NCBI GenBank assembly: GCA_964036045.1 | Contig: OZ038394.1 | Span: 496,001 to 560,000 of the forward strand | Length of the DNA stretch: 64,000 nucleotides | Direction of reading: 5' to 3' | DNA from: Eutreptiella sp. 'Long Island Sound 2002' | Lineage: Eukaryota; Euglenozoa; Euglenophyceae; Eutreptiales; Eutreptiaceae | Shown: positions 23,689 to 36,540 of the stretch, one piece after another | How the letters are laid out: each line of letters starts with the position of its first letter | Numbering within the stretch: position 1 is the first letter of the stretch | Notes under the pieces: generated by a model | Database searches by the model: none | Told to the model about the DNA's origin: nothing | Seen by the model: the letters and a program-made list of their open reading frames with translations, nothing else | Program-made: the position numbers and the translations under genes

Positions 23689-26034
23689 CTAGACCCGAGA
23701 CCCTGTGAAAACCACGGTCCGGGTGACCCTTGTCTTCGGAGTAAGGACTATTTGCCCGGTATCAAGCAGGTACTTGACGGTGTAGGGAGCAACAAGCTCC
23801 TTGCCAACCATTTGCTGGAGGTCTTGTAGGCGCCTCCGTCGTGAGCGGTGCGATATCGAATGAAAGGCCTCCTTGGGATGGGCCCCATCCCCACACCCCA
23901 TTGTGCTGGACCAAAAACTTGCAAATGTGCCGCAGTACTCTGTAGCACTACACGAGGGCTAGAACCTTTCACAATGGGTGGCCTGGATGCCTTTTAGTCC
24001 GCCGGGCCTGTTGAAAAACCTTGCCCAAACGGGTACTTTAGGCGGAGATAACTTCCGGACACTGGTACGAGTTAGGGGGGTCCGCTACCTAGGTGTCATT
24101 TTCACACCTAGTGAGCCAGCTGCCAACCAGTGGCACCGTCTCAAGCACCACGGGAAGGCCTTGCCGGAGCCTAAGGCGGTCTCAATGGTGCTATTGCCGG
24201 CCGGCCGTGACAGCCGGAGAGTGGAGATACGAGCCAATCTTTGCGGACCCTAAAATGGGCCTGTTGGCATGGTGTGTCATGTGCTGTGTGTTGCTTGCAT
24301 GCGGTGTGTCACGTATGGTATCCGTGGGAAGGATAAAATCAGTGTTGCAACACATGAAAGGTGCACGTGCGTCATGTATGCGCTAGATGCCACAGCCGAT
24401 GAAATCTTCGTCGGGCAAAGAGGCATTGTGGGCATTCCGGGTGGCGCACTGTACCTCGATGTAGTGGGTCAAACAAGGTTGCCCGTTGTCGTGCTGCCCG
24501 TAGGACCACATGGTGCCGGGGTCCATCAAACAGCGATGGTGTCACGTAGACGTGCACAGCGACAGGGCACACCCGCACATGCGTTGTGCAGCTTTTCTTT
24601 TAGCCTTTTCGAGTTTCCACGCACGTGGTGTATTGGTTTGTCATTGCTGAGGTGGCATGCATCCACCAATGTGTTACAGACTACATTCTATACCGCCGCA
24701 CTCCGCTCACCATGAACACATCGGTGTATGGGGGGTCGTCTTTGTTGGGAGCACTGTGACCGCCTGTTTTGGCCACTTTTGTAGCGGGCGCGGCAAGGCA
24801 CACGTGTGTATGTGTAGCAAAATGTGGCCGCGCAATGTTTGCACCAATTGCGTGTGGTAACCTAGAATCTAGACTGGGATGCGCCGTGGTTTGTCAATAC
24901 TCCGCCGTGATTTCAATATACTCTGACACTTGTGAAAAAACTTATCATATACCTTGGGTTTGACATTAGTGCACGCAAAAAACAAGAGCTCCAGCAGCCG
25001 TAGTGGTGAGTATGTAGGTGTCCTAGTGTTCAGGAAATCTGCTACCAATTGTTGGATTGTTTTCGTTGCAAACATGGACGTATCCCCATACAACCACTCT
25101 AGGTGGCGGGTGCCCCGTGTATAGTGATGCCATTTAAGGTTGGGGCCAGGACACGTGCAGTGAAAAACTCCAAGGCGGCAATGTTATGCATAGTTGCTAG
25201 CTATAGGGGCAGGATCGAGGCCTTGTGGGCCCCAATTCGTGCTAGTGTGCGTGGCCGGGACGGGGGCTGGGCCTTAGGACCGTAGATTGTGTCGTCTCTG
25301 TCCGACAAAATGGTGTCGGAGGTTCACCGCGAGCCTTGCATGCTCGGCTATTTGTCGCATGGGTGTGTGTGGTCGGTTTGTCTTGCCCCCAAGCTGTCTG
25401 ACGCATGGTCGGAATTTCCCGATGACCGCGTAACTTAGGATTCACGCCATGTGCAGGGACGTGTTCAAAGGAAATTTGCACAGGGGGGCGATGCTTGCTC
25501 ATCGCGGTAAGGGCAATTGTGTAACATGGCATTGTGTTCAATGAGGGCCTTGTCAACATCAGCCTAGTCCACTCCGTGTTTTTCTAGTAGCGTCCGCTGT
25601 TGTCCCGCGTTGCACTTGGCCCAAAATTCTTCCGGGCGGTGATTGCAGGCAATAGGGTTCAACCGTGTGAAAAAGGCGCTATTGGGGCTGCGATGGTGTT
25701 TGTATGTGGTGTTTGTGGCACGCACGCACCGTGTGAGTGTGTGTAAGGTGCACCTGATGTCCTGCATAGGTAGATTGTGCAATGGGCTGGTGGTGTTTTC
25801 CAGCAACACGAGTGCCCATGGGCCTTCGCTTCTCCACCAAGTGATGTTTTTTGCCGGGCTCAATCGCCGGAAGGGCATGTATTGCGAAATGCTCATGGTG
25901 TAACCCTGTCCCTGGGACTCTATTGTATCATACCACTCACTCACAACCCGCGAAGCACCACATGCAAACAGCATGTATACACGGAATGACTGGTCTGCAG
26001 TGGGGTGACCTTTTAGTGCTTTTTTACTTGTCAA
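23689..26034 (-). pseudogene. Long decayed element ORF in one minus frame
   Basis: A single minus frame is protein-like from 26034 down to 23689. The first 156 codons are uninterrupted (for example LFACGASRVVSEWYDTIESQ and NPIACNHRPEEFWAKCNAGQ) and end at a TAG at 25564, after which the frame continues with scattered stops. The last part (24480-23689) reads through VWARFFNRPGGLKGIQATHC and MVGKELVAPYTVKYLLDTGQ with three TAG and two TGA inside and a final TAG. No domain is recognisable. It lies downstream of the zinc-knuckle-like relic on the same strand, so both may come from one element. Confidence 0.5.
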
Positions 26035-26282
26035 AGAAATTGACCCATTTCATACATTCACTTGGGGATAGGCAGTCAGGTCGAAAGGGGGTTGTCGCAT
26101 GTGTTCTCTGTGTCCACAAGGACGTGCGAGAGGCCGTACACACCGGTGTGGTAGGCAGGTAGTTCATACCAGGGAGGGTTGTCATAGGGGTCACCCCCAC
26201 GGACAACGAGAAATCCGCCCAACCCCCTTTCAAGGTGTGTTGCTACAAAGGCAGTCACTGATTGATCCAAAGATGCTGCTAA

Positions 26283-26642
26283 ATGACGAAAAGGCACGCC
26301 ATGGCATTCCCTAAGGGGAAAGCGGTAGCCCTGCCACCGAACATACGGCGGATGCTAGACGCCGAATGGGATCAACTCATTTGCCAAAAACGCACGATAA
26401 GTGCAGTGGAGGACGCGTTGCAGTCCATGAGAGATCAGTTGGCCCGCAAGGACGTACCCACCACTCGTACTCCATCGTTGTCTATGTTGTCCCAGGAGTC
26501 CAACGACGCCCCTTTGATGGCTGCTTTTCCACTTGGCGCTGAAGGCATACGCTCGTGCCCTATACCTTCCCGAAAACAAATGGAACGGCGGTTCTTTAAC
26601 TGGGACGTACCGCCATCTTCTTGGTGCGCATGTGAAAAATAG
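26283..26642 (+). pseudogene. Plus-strand ORF, continuing past TAG
   Basis: An ATG at 26283 opens 119 codons that look coding (PPNIRRMLDAEWDQLICQKR, AVEDALQSMRDQLARKD) and end at TAG 26640. The same frame stays protein-like beyond it (FYKLPDSPCFATCGGS, IICIVGLPSTMIHVATTSS) to a TGA near 26810. No function is recognised. It is flanked by minus-strand relics, so it may belong to a divergently transcribed element or a nested insertion. Confidence 0.35.
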
Positions 26643-26980
26643 CACTTTTATAAACTGCCCGACTCGCCCTGTTTCGCCACTTGTGGAGGCTCTACGCCGC
26701 AACCAATAATATGCATTGTTGGCTTGCCATCCACAATGATCCATGTCGCCACGACCTCAAGCAATTCTCATGTGAGAGCAATGCTTTACTCCTCCACCTA
26801 CATTGTGTGACACACGCAAGCGGCTCAGCATGCCATGTACACTTGTGCGGCAACCAGAGAGTTGTCGGCAGAGGACTAGCATACACTGTGGACCCGCAGG
26901 ATGGAGTACCCATCCTGAATATGCGTTGGCCAGAGCTTGTGCGTCCGTGCCTGGGCCTCAGGCACGTACGTGTAGATCCC

Positions 26981-28004
26981 TCAGTCGTTGATGTTGGAGA
27001 GAACATGTACCAGTGATGTCTTGGATCTCGCCTGTAGGATGTAGCAGATGATGGTGAGGTCATTACATCGCATGAGGCAGAGCTCTTTCACATCATCTAG
27101 AGAGGTTGAATCTGCACAATCATCCAAATGGAGGAATTTTTGCATGGCCACGGTCGCATCGTCACCCCACAGGTCATCAGAGTTGGCGTTCGGGTCGTCA
27201 CCATCAATGTGCATGGAGTTGGATTTCCCCTCCGTGTCGTTCGATTTTGCCGGTGTGTGGGGTGGCGCACCCGTGGCTGTGGACTGTGCTGGCTTGAGGC
27301 CATTGGCCACCAACTCCTTATCAATTTTGTCTGGGGCAATTCCTTGTGCCTTGAGCATCATAACCATCAGTCCCACCTGCCCCTGTTGGCCTTGCTTTAG
27401 TTCTCCCACATCGCGTTCCAATCCAACCAATTTATTGTCCACACTACCCTTGCATTCCGTTGTGAACGCTCATGGTACACCGGAGGAGACATGTTTGACA
27501 TCCTCTTGTGATGACGATACGTCCGAGGGGAAATACCATCGGGGTTGGTCAAATTCTTCGGCAGCACATCTGTTCCGACGTTATCAGCTGCACCCAAGGG
27601 CTACACTCCTTCACGCTCACATCGGGCACAGAGGACATGTGCAAGGCCTTGCTTGTGTGAATACACCGGCCACGCTGAGCAATCAATGTTCATCATACTG
27701 GCCACTTTAGTGTAGGGGATGAATTTGCCATCCGTGTCCTTGGTCATCTCAAAACTAATCCTCCATGCTTTCTGTTGATCTTTTGTCGCTTGTCGACGTC
27801 ATCCGGCCATGGTGCAGCGGCATTGTGGTCCCGTGCTGTGTGATTGTAATTCCAGCATAAAGTGCACCAGTTGTTCTTGGACCATGCCAAGCGGGACCCA
27901 TGGGAACACTTTTTGTTGTCATTGTTCGCCCCTCGTGGTGCAGAACGGTTGCCGCCTTTCGATTTGAAAAGATCCTCGAGGTTCTTCTTCAACCCATTCG
28001 CCAC
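26981..28004 (-). pseudogene. Gag-like relic with zinc-knuckle-like motif
   Basis: From 28004 the minus strand reads LKKNLEDLFKSKGGNRSAP and then CTLCWNYNHTARDH, a CX2CX4HX4H motif (the retroviral knuckle with His in place of the last Cys). After a frame change near 27745 it reads DGKFIPYTKVASMMN. A further frame opens at 27442 with DNKLVGLERDVGELKQGQQG and an acidic tail to 26981. The order basic region, knuckle, helical acidic region suggests a nucleic-acid-binding element protein. At least two frame changes are needed, so it is broken or spliced in ways I cannot see. Confidence 0.45.
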
Positions 28005-28329
28005 CGCAGAACCAATTTTTGTGCATCCGCATCGGTCATGTTCTCCATGTCACTGTGACCCTGAAAAGTATGCCCAAGGAATTTGGTGACGGTGCTTTTG
28101 TATAGATAATGACTGTCGTGGTCAGTACCACACAATGCAAAGCAAGTGAGGATGGCTCAATAGCTCAAAGACAGGGAACACGCCAAGTACAACGCAAACC
28201 ATATATCGCACGAAGTCGCCCCCCCCCTACCTAAGAGGTAGGGGGGGTAGGGGGGGTGTAGGGGGGGGAGGTAGGGGGGGGGGGGTCGAGAAGGTAGGGG
28301 GGGGTTGGGGGGGAGGGGGGGTAGGTTCA

Positions 28330-28948
28330 TACACACACAAAGCGGTGCACACACAAGGCGGTCTGTGGCCACCGTAGGAGTCATGTTATTTAAGTGCCAG
28401 AGGCAAGGCGCTGCACACACAAGGGGGTGCACACACAACGCGGAACACACAAAAGGCGGTCTGTGGCCACCACAGGAGTCATGTTATTGAAGGGGCCACG
28501 GGCAAGGCCGTACACATAGAAGGCGGTGCACACACAAGGCGGAACAGACAAAAGGCGGCCTGTGGCCACCGCAGGAGCCATGTTATTGAAGGGGCCAAAG
28601 GCAAGGCAGTCCACACAGAAGGCGGTGCACACACAACGCGGAACACACATAAGGCGGTGTGTGGCCACTGCAAAAGTCATGTTATCTAAGGGGCCACAGG
28701 CAAGGCGCTAAACTCAAAAGGCGGTGCACACATAAGACGGAACACACTAAAGGCGGCCTGGGGCCACTGCAGGAGTCATGTTATTGAAGGGGCCACAAGC
28801 AAGGCGGTACACACAGAAGGCGGTGCACACACAAGGCGGAACACACAAAAGGCGGCCTGTGGCCACCGCAGGAGCCATGTTATGGAAGGGGCCACAGACA
28901 AGGCAGTGTGCACAGAAGGCGGTGCACACACAAGGCGGAACACACAAA
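28330..28948. repeat. Left part of the ~99-bp satellite
   Basis: About six units of the satellite described for 31138-36540. The array stops abruptly at 28948, where ACTTAGGCGGC begins. Confidence 0.9.
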
Positions 28949-31130
28949 ACTTAGGCGGCCCTTTACGCACGTACCAAAATTGCCACAGTTCCCAAATGGG
29001 TACCACCCCAAAACGGGGGCTGAAAAACCACTTTGAAAAATTGCACAATTGCGCTCTGCAGTGAACACCCCTAAAAGCCTGTGAATTATCCAAAATGACT
29101 TTGTGTAGGGGGTACCACATGTGCCAGTCAAAATTCATGTATTCCTTTCAAATTTGGGCACTGCAGTGTCCATCCGAAGAAAAATCCAATTGTTCCATGT
29201 CATCCGCTGGTGCATTTCAAACCACACTGCAAAATGCAACCTAAAACATGAAGCAAGGATGATGACAGGCAAGCACATGCAAAACTCTGGTTTGTTTTTT
29301 GTTACAGCTGCTGCTGACCTAGTCACTGTGATTGTATGCGAAGCGTGAGAAACAATGCACCACCAGTGCAGCCAACAAGCAATGGAGGCGCCGCTAGTGC
29401 AGCCAATGCAATAATAAATGAGGGCAACAATGCCTGCAAAAGAAATGGCGCAGCAGGGGTAAAAAAATGGCGAGTGGATGAATTTGGGCACTGCAGCGCC
29501 CAAAATTACCAAAACATGAAAAAGGGCACCAGTCTCACACCTGTGTAGAACAGGACGCACAACAGTGTGCAAATCGAGTTGAAAACAAATACTGACAGAG
29601 ACACAGGTAGTGATCACCGCGCAACGTAGTCTACTTCTTCTGCGGGGGAGCCTTCTTGCCCTTGGCCTGACCCACTTTGGCGTGGAACGTATTGAGGGGG
29701 GTACTGTCCTTGGCCTTTTTGGCTGGCTTTTTGGGGGGACCATCATCCTCATCCCCACTGTCCTCGGAGCGCGGCTTCTTCTTGCTAGGTGTGCTCCTCT
29801 TCTTGCTGTCACTACCTCTGACAAGCACGATCTCCTCCTCCTCCTCTTCCTCCACATCGTCCCCCCCCTCCTCATCCTCCCCGTCCCCCGGCCTCTGCAC
29901 CACAACTGCCATACGGTCCCTAATCCTTGGCATCCAAGCGTCCCAGTTAACCAAGTAGACACAGTCCATCTCCTGCACATACGCCGCTAGCTGTTCACAG
30001 AACTCGATAAACAAACCCTGCCGCCCAGTGCAACAAGCTGCCACACAGGGGGGACTCAGGAAGGCAGGACAGAAGCTGTGCTGACAATACAGCCGACGCT
30101 GTCAGAAGCAGGAGCCACATTTCATCCTCAGACTCTTTGTCCCGTCGGGGACCAATACCAAGCACACGCAGGAGCCAACCAGCCGCTGCCAGACCAATGG
30201 TGCTACCGTATGCACCCTAATCGCAAATGAAAATATTCGGGACCTTCACCCTAAACTTGTCTGGGACACAGAAGCAAATAGTCCTCTCCTCGAACCGATA
30301 GGTCGGGTGACCGACTGCCTGATAAAAAAAAGAGGTCATAATATACTGCCACCCCCCACACTCCTCAGAGTCGCGCAACTGATTAACCAGAAACTTAACG
30401 ACGGCCGCCATTCCTCCAATAGCCACAGGTACCAGCTTGCCAGCAACCTTCAGCACCAGCGGATGGATATCGTCCATTTGTTCCTTCGTACACTCAATGA
30501 AGATCTGTTGTCAAAAGCACATTTCTTTAGAGATGGCACTGCAGTGCCTAAAGTGACCAACAATGCAAAATCGATCCCATTTTCACGCCTAACGGTTGCA
30601 TACCAGTTTGTACTCCCTCAGTGCAATCGTATACGGAATGGCCTGGCCAGGAACCAACACAATTGCCTCTGCCCAAGCTCCAGTTGCTTAAGTCCCATCC
30701 TGCGGCTTGTTGAGCGAGATAGTTGTTGACTTCTCCCCATCAATCGCTGTCACTGCAGTTTCCTTGACAGGCCTCGCCAGTGCAATCCTCAGGTCAGCCC
30801 ATTCCTCATCCTGCCACAGCGGTGCTTTCTGGATGGTGTCCCAGCTGGGTAACGGATTTTCGGCACTCTAGGTCCATTTCCCCAGTGACAATTTGGCTGC
30901 CCTCGGCGACTTTGCAAGCAGTTTGCGGACTCTTTGCATTTCATGCACGTTCACTGTTAGAACAGGAGACCAATGGTACCACAGGGATCCAAACAGCCTT
31001 ACGTCATGCGTCGGGGGGGGGGGGGTCGACAGCGATCGCGCCAGACCCTGCCGCCCCATGAACATACGTCGAGAAGGATGGATGAGCGTGTTGTCCGGGT
31101 GAAGGTAAAGCATCTCCCACAAGCGGTCCC
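28949..31130 (-). mobile_element. Unknown intron-bearing element, copy 1, inserted in the satellite
   Basis: This unique stretch splits the satellite. Its left end, ACTTAGGCGGC followed by CCT and TTACGCAC, matches the left end of the copy at 46758 (ACTTAGGCGGC, TAG, TTACGCAC). Its minus-strand coding relic is homologous to the second half of the gene at 47291-50787, so this copy lacks the 5' half. Palindromes of the GGGCACTGCAGTGCC type occur near 29157, 29489 and 30535. Confidence 0.6.
29631..31112 (-). pseudogene. Element protein relic, C-terminal half (copy 1)
   Basis: On minus the coding order is HPDNTLIHPSRRM, VHEMQRVRKLLAKSPRAAKL, PLPSWDTIQKAPLWQDEEWA, then a 99-bp intron (plus coordinates 30505-30603, GTATGC...AACAG) and FIECTKEQMDDIHPLVLKVA, ECGGWQYIMTSFFYQAVGHP, FICD-TAG-GAYGSTIG. 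The C-terminus is LVNWDAWMPRIRDRM, an acidic block, basic nuclear-signal-like KKKPRSEDSGDEDDG and LNTFHAKVGQAKGKK, with the stop at 29631. In-frame TAG and TGA and at least one frame change show it is broken. Each block aligns by eye with copy 2. I know no named family for it. Confidence 0.55.
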
Positions 31131-31137
31131 GGTGCAC

Positions 31138-34100
31138 ACAGAAGGCGGTGCACACACAAGGCGGAACACAAATAAGGCGGTCTATGGCCACCGCAGGAGT
31201 CATGTTATCGAAGGGGCCACAGGCAAGGCAGTACACTTCGAAGGCAGTGCACTCACAAGAGAGAACACACAAAACGCGGCCTGTGGCCACCGCAGGAGTC
31301 ATGTTATTGAAGGGGCCACATGCAATGCGGTACACACAGAAGGCAATGCACACACAAGGCGGAACACACAAAAGGCGGCCTGTGGCCACCGTAGGAGCCA
31401 TGTTAGTGAAGGAGCCACAGGCAAGGCAGTGTGCACGGAAGGCGGTGCACACACAAGGCGGAACACACAAAAGGCGGTCTGTGGCCACCACAGGAGTCAT
31501 CTTATTTAAGGGGCCACAGGCAAGGCGGTACACACAGAAGGCAGTGCACACATAAGACGGAACACACAAAAGGCGGTCTGTGGCCACCGCACGAGTCATA
31601 TTATTTGAGGGGCCACAGGGCAAGGCAGTGCACACAGAAGGCGGTGCACACACAAGAAGGAACACACAAAAGGCGGCCTGTGGCCACCGTAGGAGCCATG
31701 TTAGTGAAGGAGCCACAGGCAAGGCAGTGTGCACGGAAGGCGGTGCACACACAAGGCGCAAAACACAAAAGGCGGTTTGTGGCCACCACAGGAGTCATCT
31801 TATTTAAGGGGCCACAGGCAAGCCGGTACACACAGAAGGCGGTGCACACATAAGACGGAACACACAAAAGGCGGTCTGTGGCCACCGCAGGAGTCATATT
31901 ATTTGAGGGGCCACAGGGCAAGGCAGTGCACACAGAAGGCGGTGCACACACAAGAAGGAACACACAAAAGGCGGTTTGTGGCGACCGCGGGACTCATGTT
32001 ATTTGAGAGGCCACGGGCAATGCGGTGCAAACAGAAGGCGGTGCACACACAAGGCGGTGCACACAAAAGGCGGCCTGTTTCCACCGCACGAGCCATGTTA
32101 TCGAAGGGGCCACAGGCAAGGCAGTGCACACAGAAGGCGGTGCACACACAAGGCGGAGCACACAAAAGGCGGTATGTGGCGATCGCGGGAGTCATGTTAT
32201 TTCAGGGGCCGCAGGCAATGCGGTGCAAAAAGAAGGCGTTGCACACACAAGGCGATGCACACAAAAGGCGGCCTGTTTCCAGCGCACAAGCCATGTTATC
32301 CAAGGGGCCACAGGCAAGGCAGTGCACACAGAAGGCGGTGCACACACAAGACGGAACACAGAAAAGGCGGTCTGTGGCCACCGCGGGAGTCATGTTATTT
32401 AAAGGGCCACAGACCAGGCGGTACACTCAAAAGGCGGTGCACACACAAGGCGGAACACACAAAAGGCGGCCTGTGGCCACCGCAGGACCCATGTTATGTA
32501 AGTGCCATAGGCAAGGCGGTACACACAGAAGGCGGTGCACACACAAGGCGGTGCACACAAAAGGCAGCCTGGGGCACCATAGGAGCCATGTTATTGAAGG
32601 GGCCACAAGCCAGGTAATGCACACAGAGGGCGGTGCACACACAAGGCGGAATACACATAAGGCGGTCTGTGGCCACCGCAGGAGTCATGTTATTTAAGGG
32701 GCCACAGGCAAGGCGGTACACACAGAAGGCAGTGCACACACAAGGCGGTACACACAAAAGGCGGTCTGTGGCCACCGCAGGAGTCATGTCATTTAAGGGG
32801 CCATAAGCAAGGCGGTACACACAGAAGGCAGTGCACACACAAGGCGGAACACACAAAAGGCGGCCTGTGGCCACTGCGGGAGCCATGTAATTGAAGGGGC
32901 AACAGGCAAGGCAGTGTGCGCGGAAGGCGGTGTACACACAAGGCGGAACACACAACAGGTGGTCTGTGGCCACCGCAGGAGTCATGTTATTCAAGTGCCA
33001 TAGGCAACGCGGAGCACACACAAGGCGGAACACACAAAAGGCGGCCTGTGGCCACCGCAGGAGTCATGTTATTTAAGGGGCCAAAAGCTAGGCGGTACAC
33101 ATGGAAGGCGGTGCACAAAGAAGGCGGAACATACAAAAGGCGGCCTGTGGACACCACGGCAGTCATGTTATTAAAGGGGCCACATGCAAGGCGGTACACA
33201 CAAAAGGCGGTGCACACACAAGACGGAACACACAAAAGGCCCCTTGTGGCCACCGCAGGAGTCATGTTATTTAAGGGGCCACAGGCAAGGCGGTACACAC
33301 AGAAGGCGGTGCAAACACAAGGCGGAACACACAAAAGGCGGCCTATGGCCACTGCGGGAGTCATGTTATTTAAGAGGCCACAGGCACGGCGGCACAAACA
33401 GAAGGCAATGCACACACAAGGCGGTGCACACAAAAGGCGGCCTGTGGCCACCGCGGGAGCCTTGCTATTGAAGGGGCGACAGGCAAGGCGGTACACGTAG
33501 AAGGCGGTGCACACACAAGGCGGAACACAAAAAAGGCGGCTTGTGACCTCCACAGGAGTAATGTTATTGAAGGGGCGACAAGCAAGGCGGTACACAGAGA
33601 AGGCGGTGCACACACAAGGCGGAACACACAAAAGGCGGCCTGTGGCCACCACAGGAGTCATGTTATTGAAGGGGCCACATGCAAGGCAGTACACATAGAA
33701 GGCGGTGCACCGACAAGGCGGAACACACAAAAGGCGGCCTGTGGCCACCGCAGGAGTCATGTTATTTAAGAGGCCACAGGCACGGCGGCACAAACAGAAG
33801 GCAATGCACACACAAGGCGGTGCACACAAAAGGCGGCCTGTGGCCACCGCGGGAGCCTTGCTATTGAAGGGGCGACAGGCAAGGCGGTACACGTAGAAGG
33901 CGGTGCACACACAAGGCGGAACACAAAAAAGGCGGCTTGTGACCTCCACAGGAGTAATGTTATTGAAGGGGCGACAAGCAAGGCGGTACACAGAGAAGGC
34001 GGTGCACACACAAGGCGGAACACACAAAAGGCGGCCTGTCGCCACCGCAAGAGTCATGTTATTTAAGGGGCCATAAGCAAGGCACTACACACAGAAGGCG

Positions 34101-36540
34101 GTGCACACACAAGGCGGAACACACAAAAGGCGGCCTGGGGCCACCGCGGGAGCCATGTTATTGAAGGGGCCACAGGCAAGGCGGTACACACAGAAGGCGG
34201 TGCACACACAACGCGGAACACACAAAAGGCGGCTTGTGGCCGCCGAAGGGGCCATGTTATTGAAGGGGGCACATGCAAGGCAGTGGGCAGGGAAGGTGGT
34301 ACACGCACAAGGCGGAACACACAAAAGACGGTCTGTGGCCACCACAGGAGTCACGTTATTCAAGGGGCCACAGGCAAGGCGGTACACAGAGAAGGCGGTG
34401 CACACACAAGGCGGAACACACAAAAGGCGGCCTGTGGCCACCGCAAGAGTCATGTTATTGAAGGGGCCACAGGCAAGGCGGTACACTCACAAGGCAGTGC
34501 ACACACAAGAGGAACACTCAAAAGGCGGTGTGTGGCGGACTCAGGAGTCATTATATCCAAGGGGCCACATGCAAGGCAGTACACGTAGAAGGCGGTGCAC
34601 ACACAAGGCGGTGCACACAAAAGGCGGCCTGTGGCCACCGTAGGAGCCATGTTATCGAAGGGGTCACAGGCAAGGCGGTACACACAGAAGGCGGTGCACA
34701 CACAAAGCGGTGCACACAAAAGGCGGTCTGTGGCCACCACAGGAGTCATGTTAATCAAGGGGCCACAGGCAAGGCGGTACACTCAGAAGGCGGTGCACAC
34801 ACAAGGCGGAACACACAAAAGGCGGCCTGTGGCCACCGCGGGAGCCTTGCTATTGAAGGGGCGACAGGCAAGGCGGTACACGTAGAAGGCGGTGCACACA
34901 CAAGGCGGAACACAAAAAAGGCGGCTTGTGACCTCCACAGGAGTAATGTTATTGAAGGGGCGACAAGCAAGGCGGTACACAGAGAAGGCGGTGCACACAC
35001 AAGGCGGAACACACAAAAGGCGGCCTGTCGCCACCGCAAGAGTCATGTTATTTAAGGGGCCATAAGCAAGGCACTACACACAGAAGGCGGTGCACACACA
35101 AGGCGGAACACACAAAAGGCGGCCTGGGGCCACCGCGGGAGCCATGTTATTGAAGGGGCCACAGGCAAGGCGGTACACACAGAAGGCGGTGCACACACAA
35201 CGCGGAACACACAAAAGGCGGCTTGTGGCCGCCGAAGGGGCCATGTTATTGAAGGGGGCACATGCAAGGCAGTGGGCAGGGAAGGTGGTACACGCACAAG
35301 GCGGAACACACAAAAGACGGTCTGTGGCCACCACAGGAGTCACGTTATTCAAGGGGCCACAGGCAAGGCGGTACACAGAGAAGGCGGTGCACACACAAGG
35401 CGGAACACACAAAAGGCGGCCTGTGGCCACCGCAAGAGTCATGTTATTGAAGGGGCCACAGGCAAGGCGGTACACTCACAAGGCAGTGCACACACAAGAG
35501 GAACACTCAAAAGGCGGTGTGTGGCGGACTCAGGAGTCATTATATCCAAGGGGCCACATGCAATGCAGTACACGTAGAAGGCGGTGCACACACAAGGCGG
35601 TGCACACAAAAGGCGGCCTGTGGCCACCGTAGGAGCCATGTTATCGAAGGGGTCACAGGCAAGGCGGTACACACAGAAGGCGGTGCACACACAAAGCGGT
35701 GCACACAAAAGGCGGTCTGTGGCCACCACAGGAGTCATGTTAATCAAGGGGCCACAGGCAAGGCGGTACACTCAGAAGGCGGTGCACACACAAGGCGGAA
35801 CACACAAAAGGCGGTCTGTGGCCACCGCAGGAGTCATGTTATCTAAGGGGCCACAGGCAAAGGGGTACACACAGAAGGCGGTGCACACACAAGACGGAAC
35901 ACACAAAAGGCGGTGTGTGGCCACCGCAGGAGTCATGTTATTTAAGGGGCCACACGCAAGGCGGTACACACAGAAGGCGGTGCACACACAAGGCGGAACA
36001 CACAAAAGGCGGCCTGTGGCCACCACAGGAGTCATGTTATTTAAGGGGACACTGGCAAGGCGTTACCCTCAAAAGGCGGTGCACACACAAGGCGAAACAC
36101 ACAAAAGGCGGCCTGTGGCCACCACGAGAGTCATGTCATTTAAGGGGCCATGAGCAAGGCGGTACACACAGAACGCGGTGCACCCACAAGGCGCAACACA
36201 CAAAAGGAGGCCTGTGGCCACCGTAGGAGCCATGTTATTGAAGGGGCCACAGACAAGGCGGTGCACACAAAAGGCGGTGCACACACAAGGCTGAGCACAC
36301 AAAAGGCGGTATGTGGCCACCGTAGGAGTCATGTTATTTAAGTGCCACAGGCAAGGCGGTACACTCAGAAGGCGTTGCACACACAAGACGGAACACACAA
36401 AAGGCGGTTCGTGGCCACCGCAGGAGTCATTTTATTTAAGGGGCCACAGGCAAAGCGGTACACGAAGAAGGCGGTGCACATACAAGGGGATGCACACAAA
36501 CGGCGGTCTGTGGCCACCGCAGGAGTCATGTTATTTAAGG
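31138..36540. repeat. ~99-bp satellite array, about 55 units
   Basis: The unit has three 16-bp sub-repeats of the form GGCGGNRCACACACAA followed by a 51-bp part containing GGCCACCGCAGGAGTCATG. The period is 98-99 bp. Because 99 is a multiple of three, several frames on both strands stay open and read as a 33-residue repeat (for example RRPVATAGVMLFKGPQA). I treat those as by-products, not genes. Confidence 0.95.
34063..36040. repeat. 989-bp higher-order duplication inside the satellite
   Basis: The block starting at about 34063 recurs at 35052 with an offset of 989 bp (ten units). The 543 bp from 34101 and from 35090 encode identical frames except for one residue, so they are almost identical. 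A shorter block at about 33370-33640 also recurs at 33766-34050 and 34755-35039. Confidence 0.9.

Noticed and set aside
31138-36540. CRISPR array
   Set aside because: Repeats are contiguous ~99-bp units without unique spacers, in a eukaryotic context with spliced genes.
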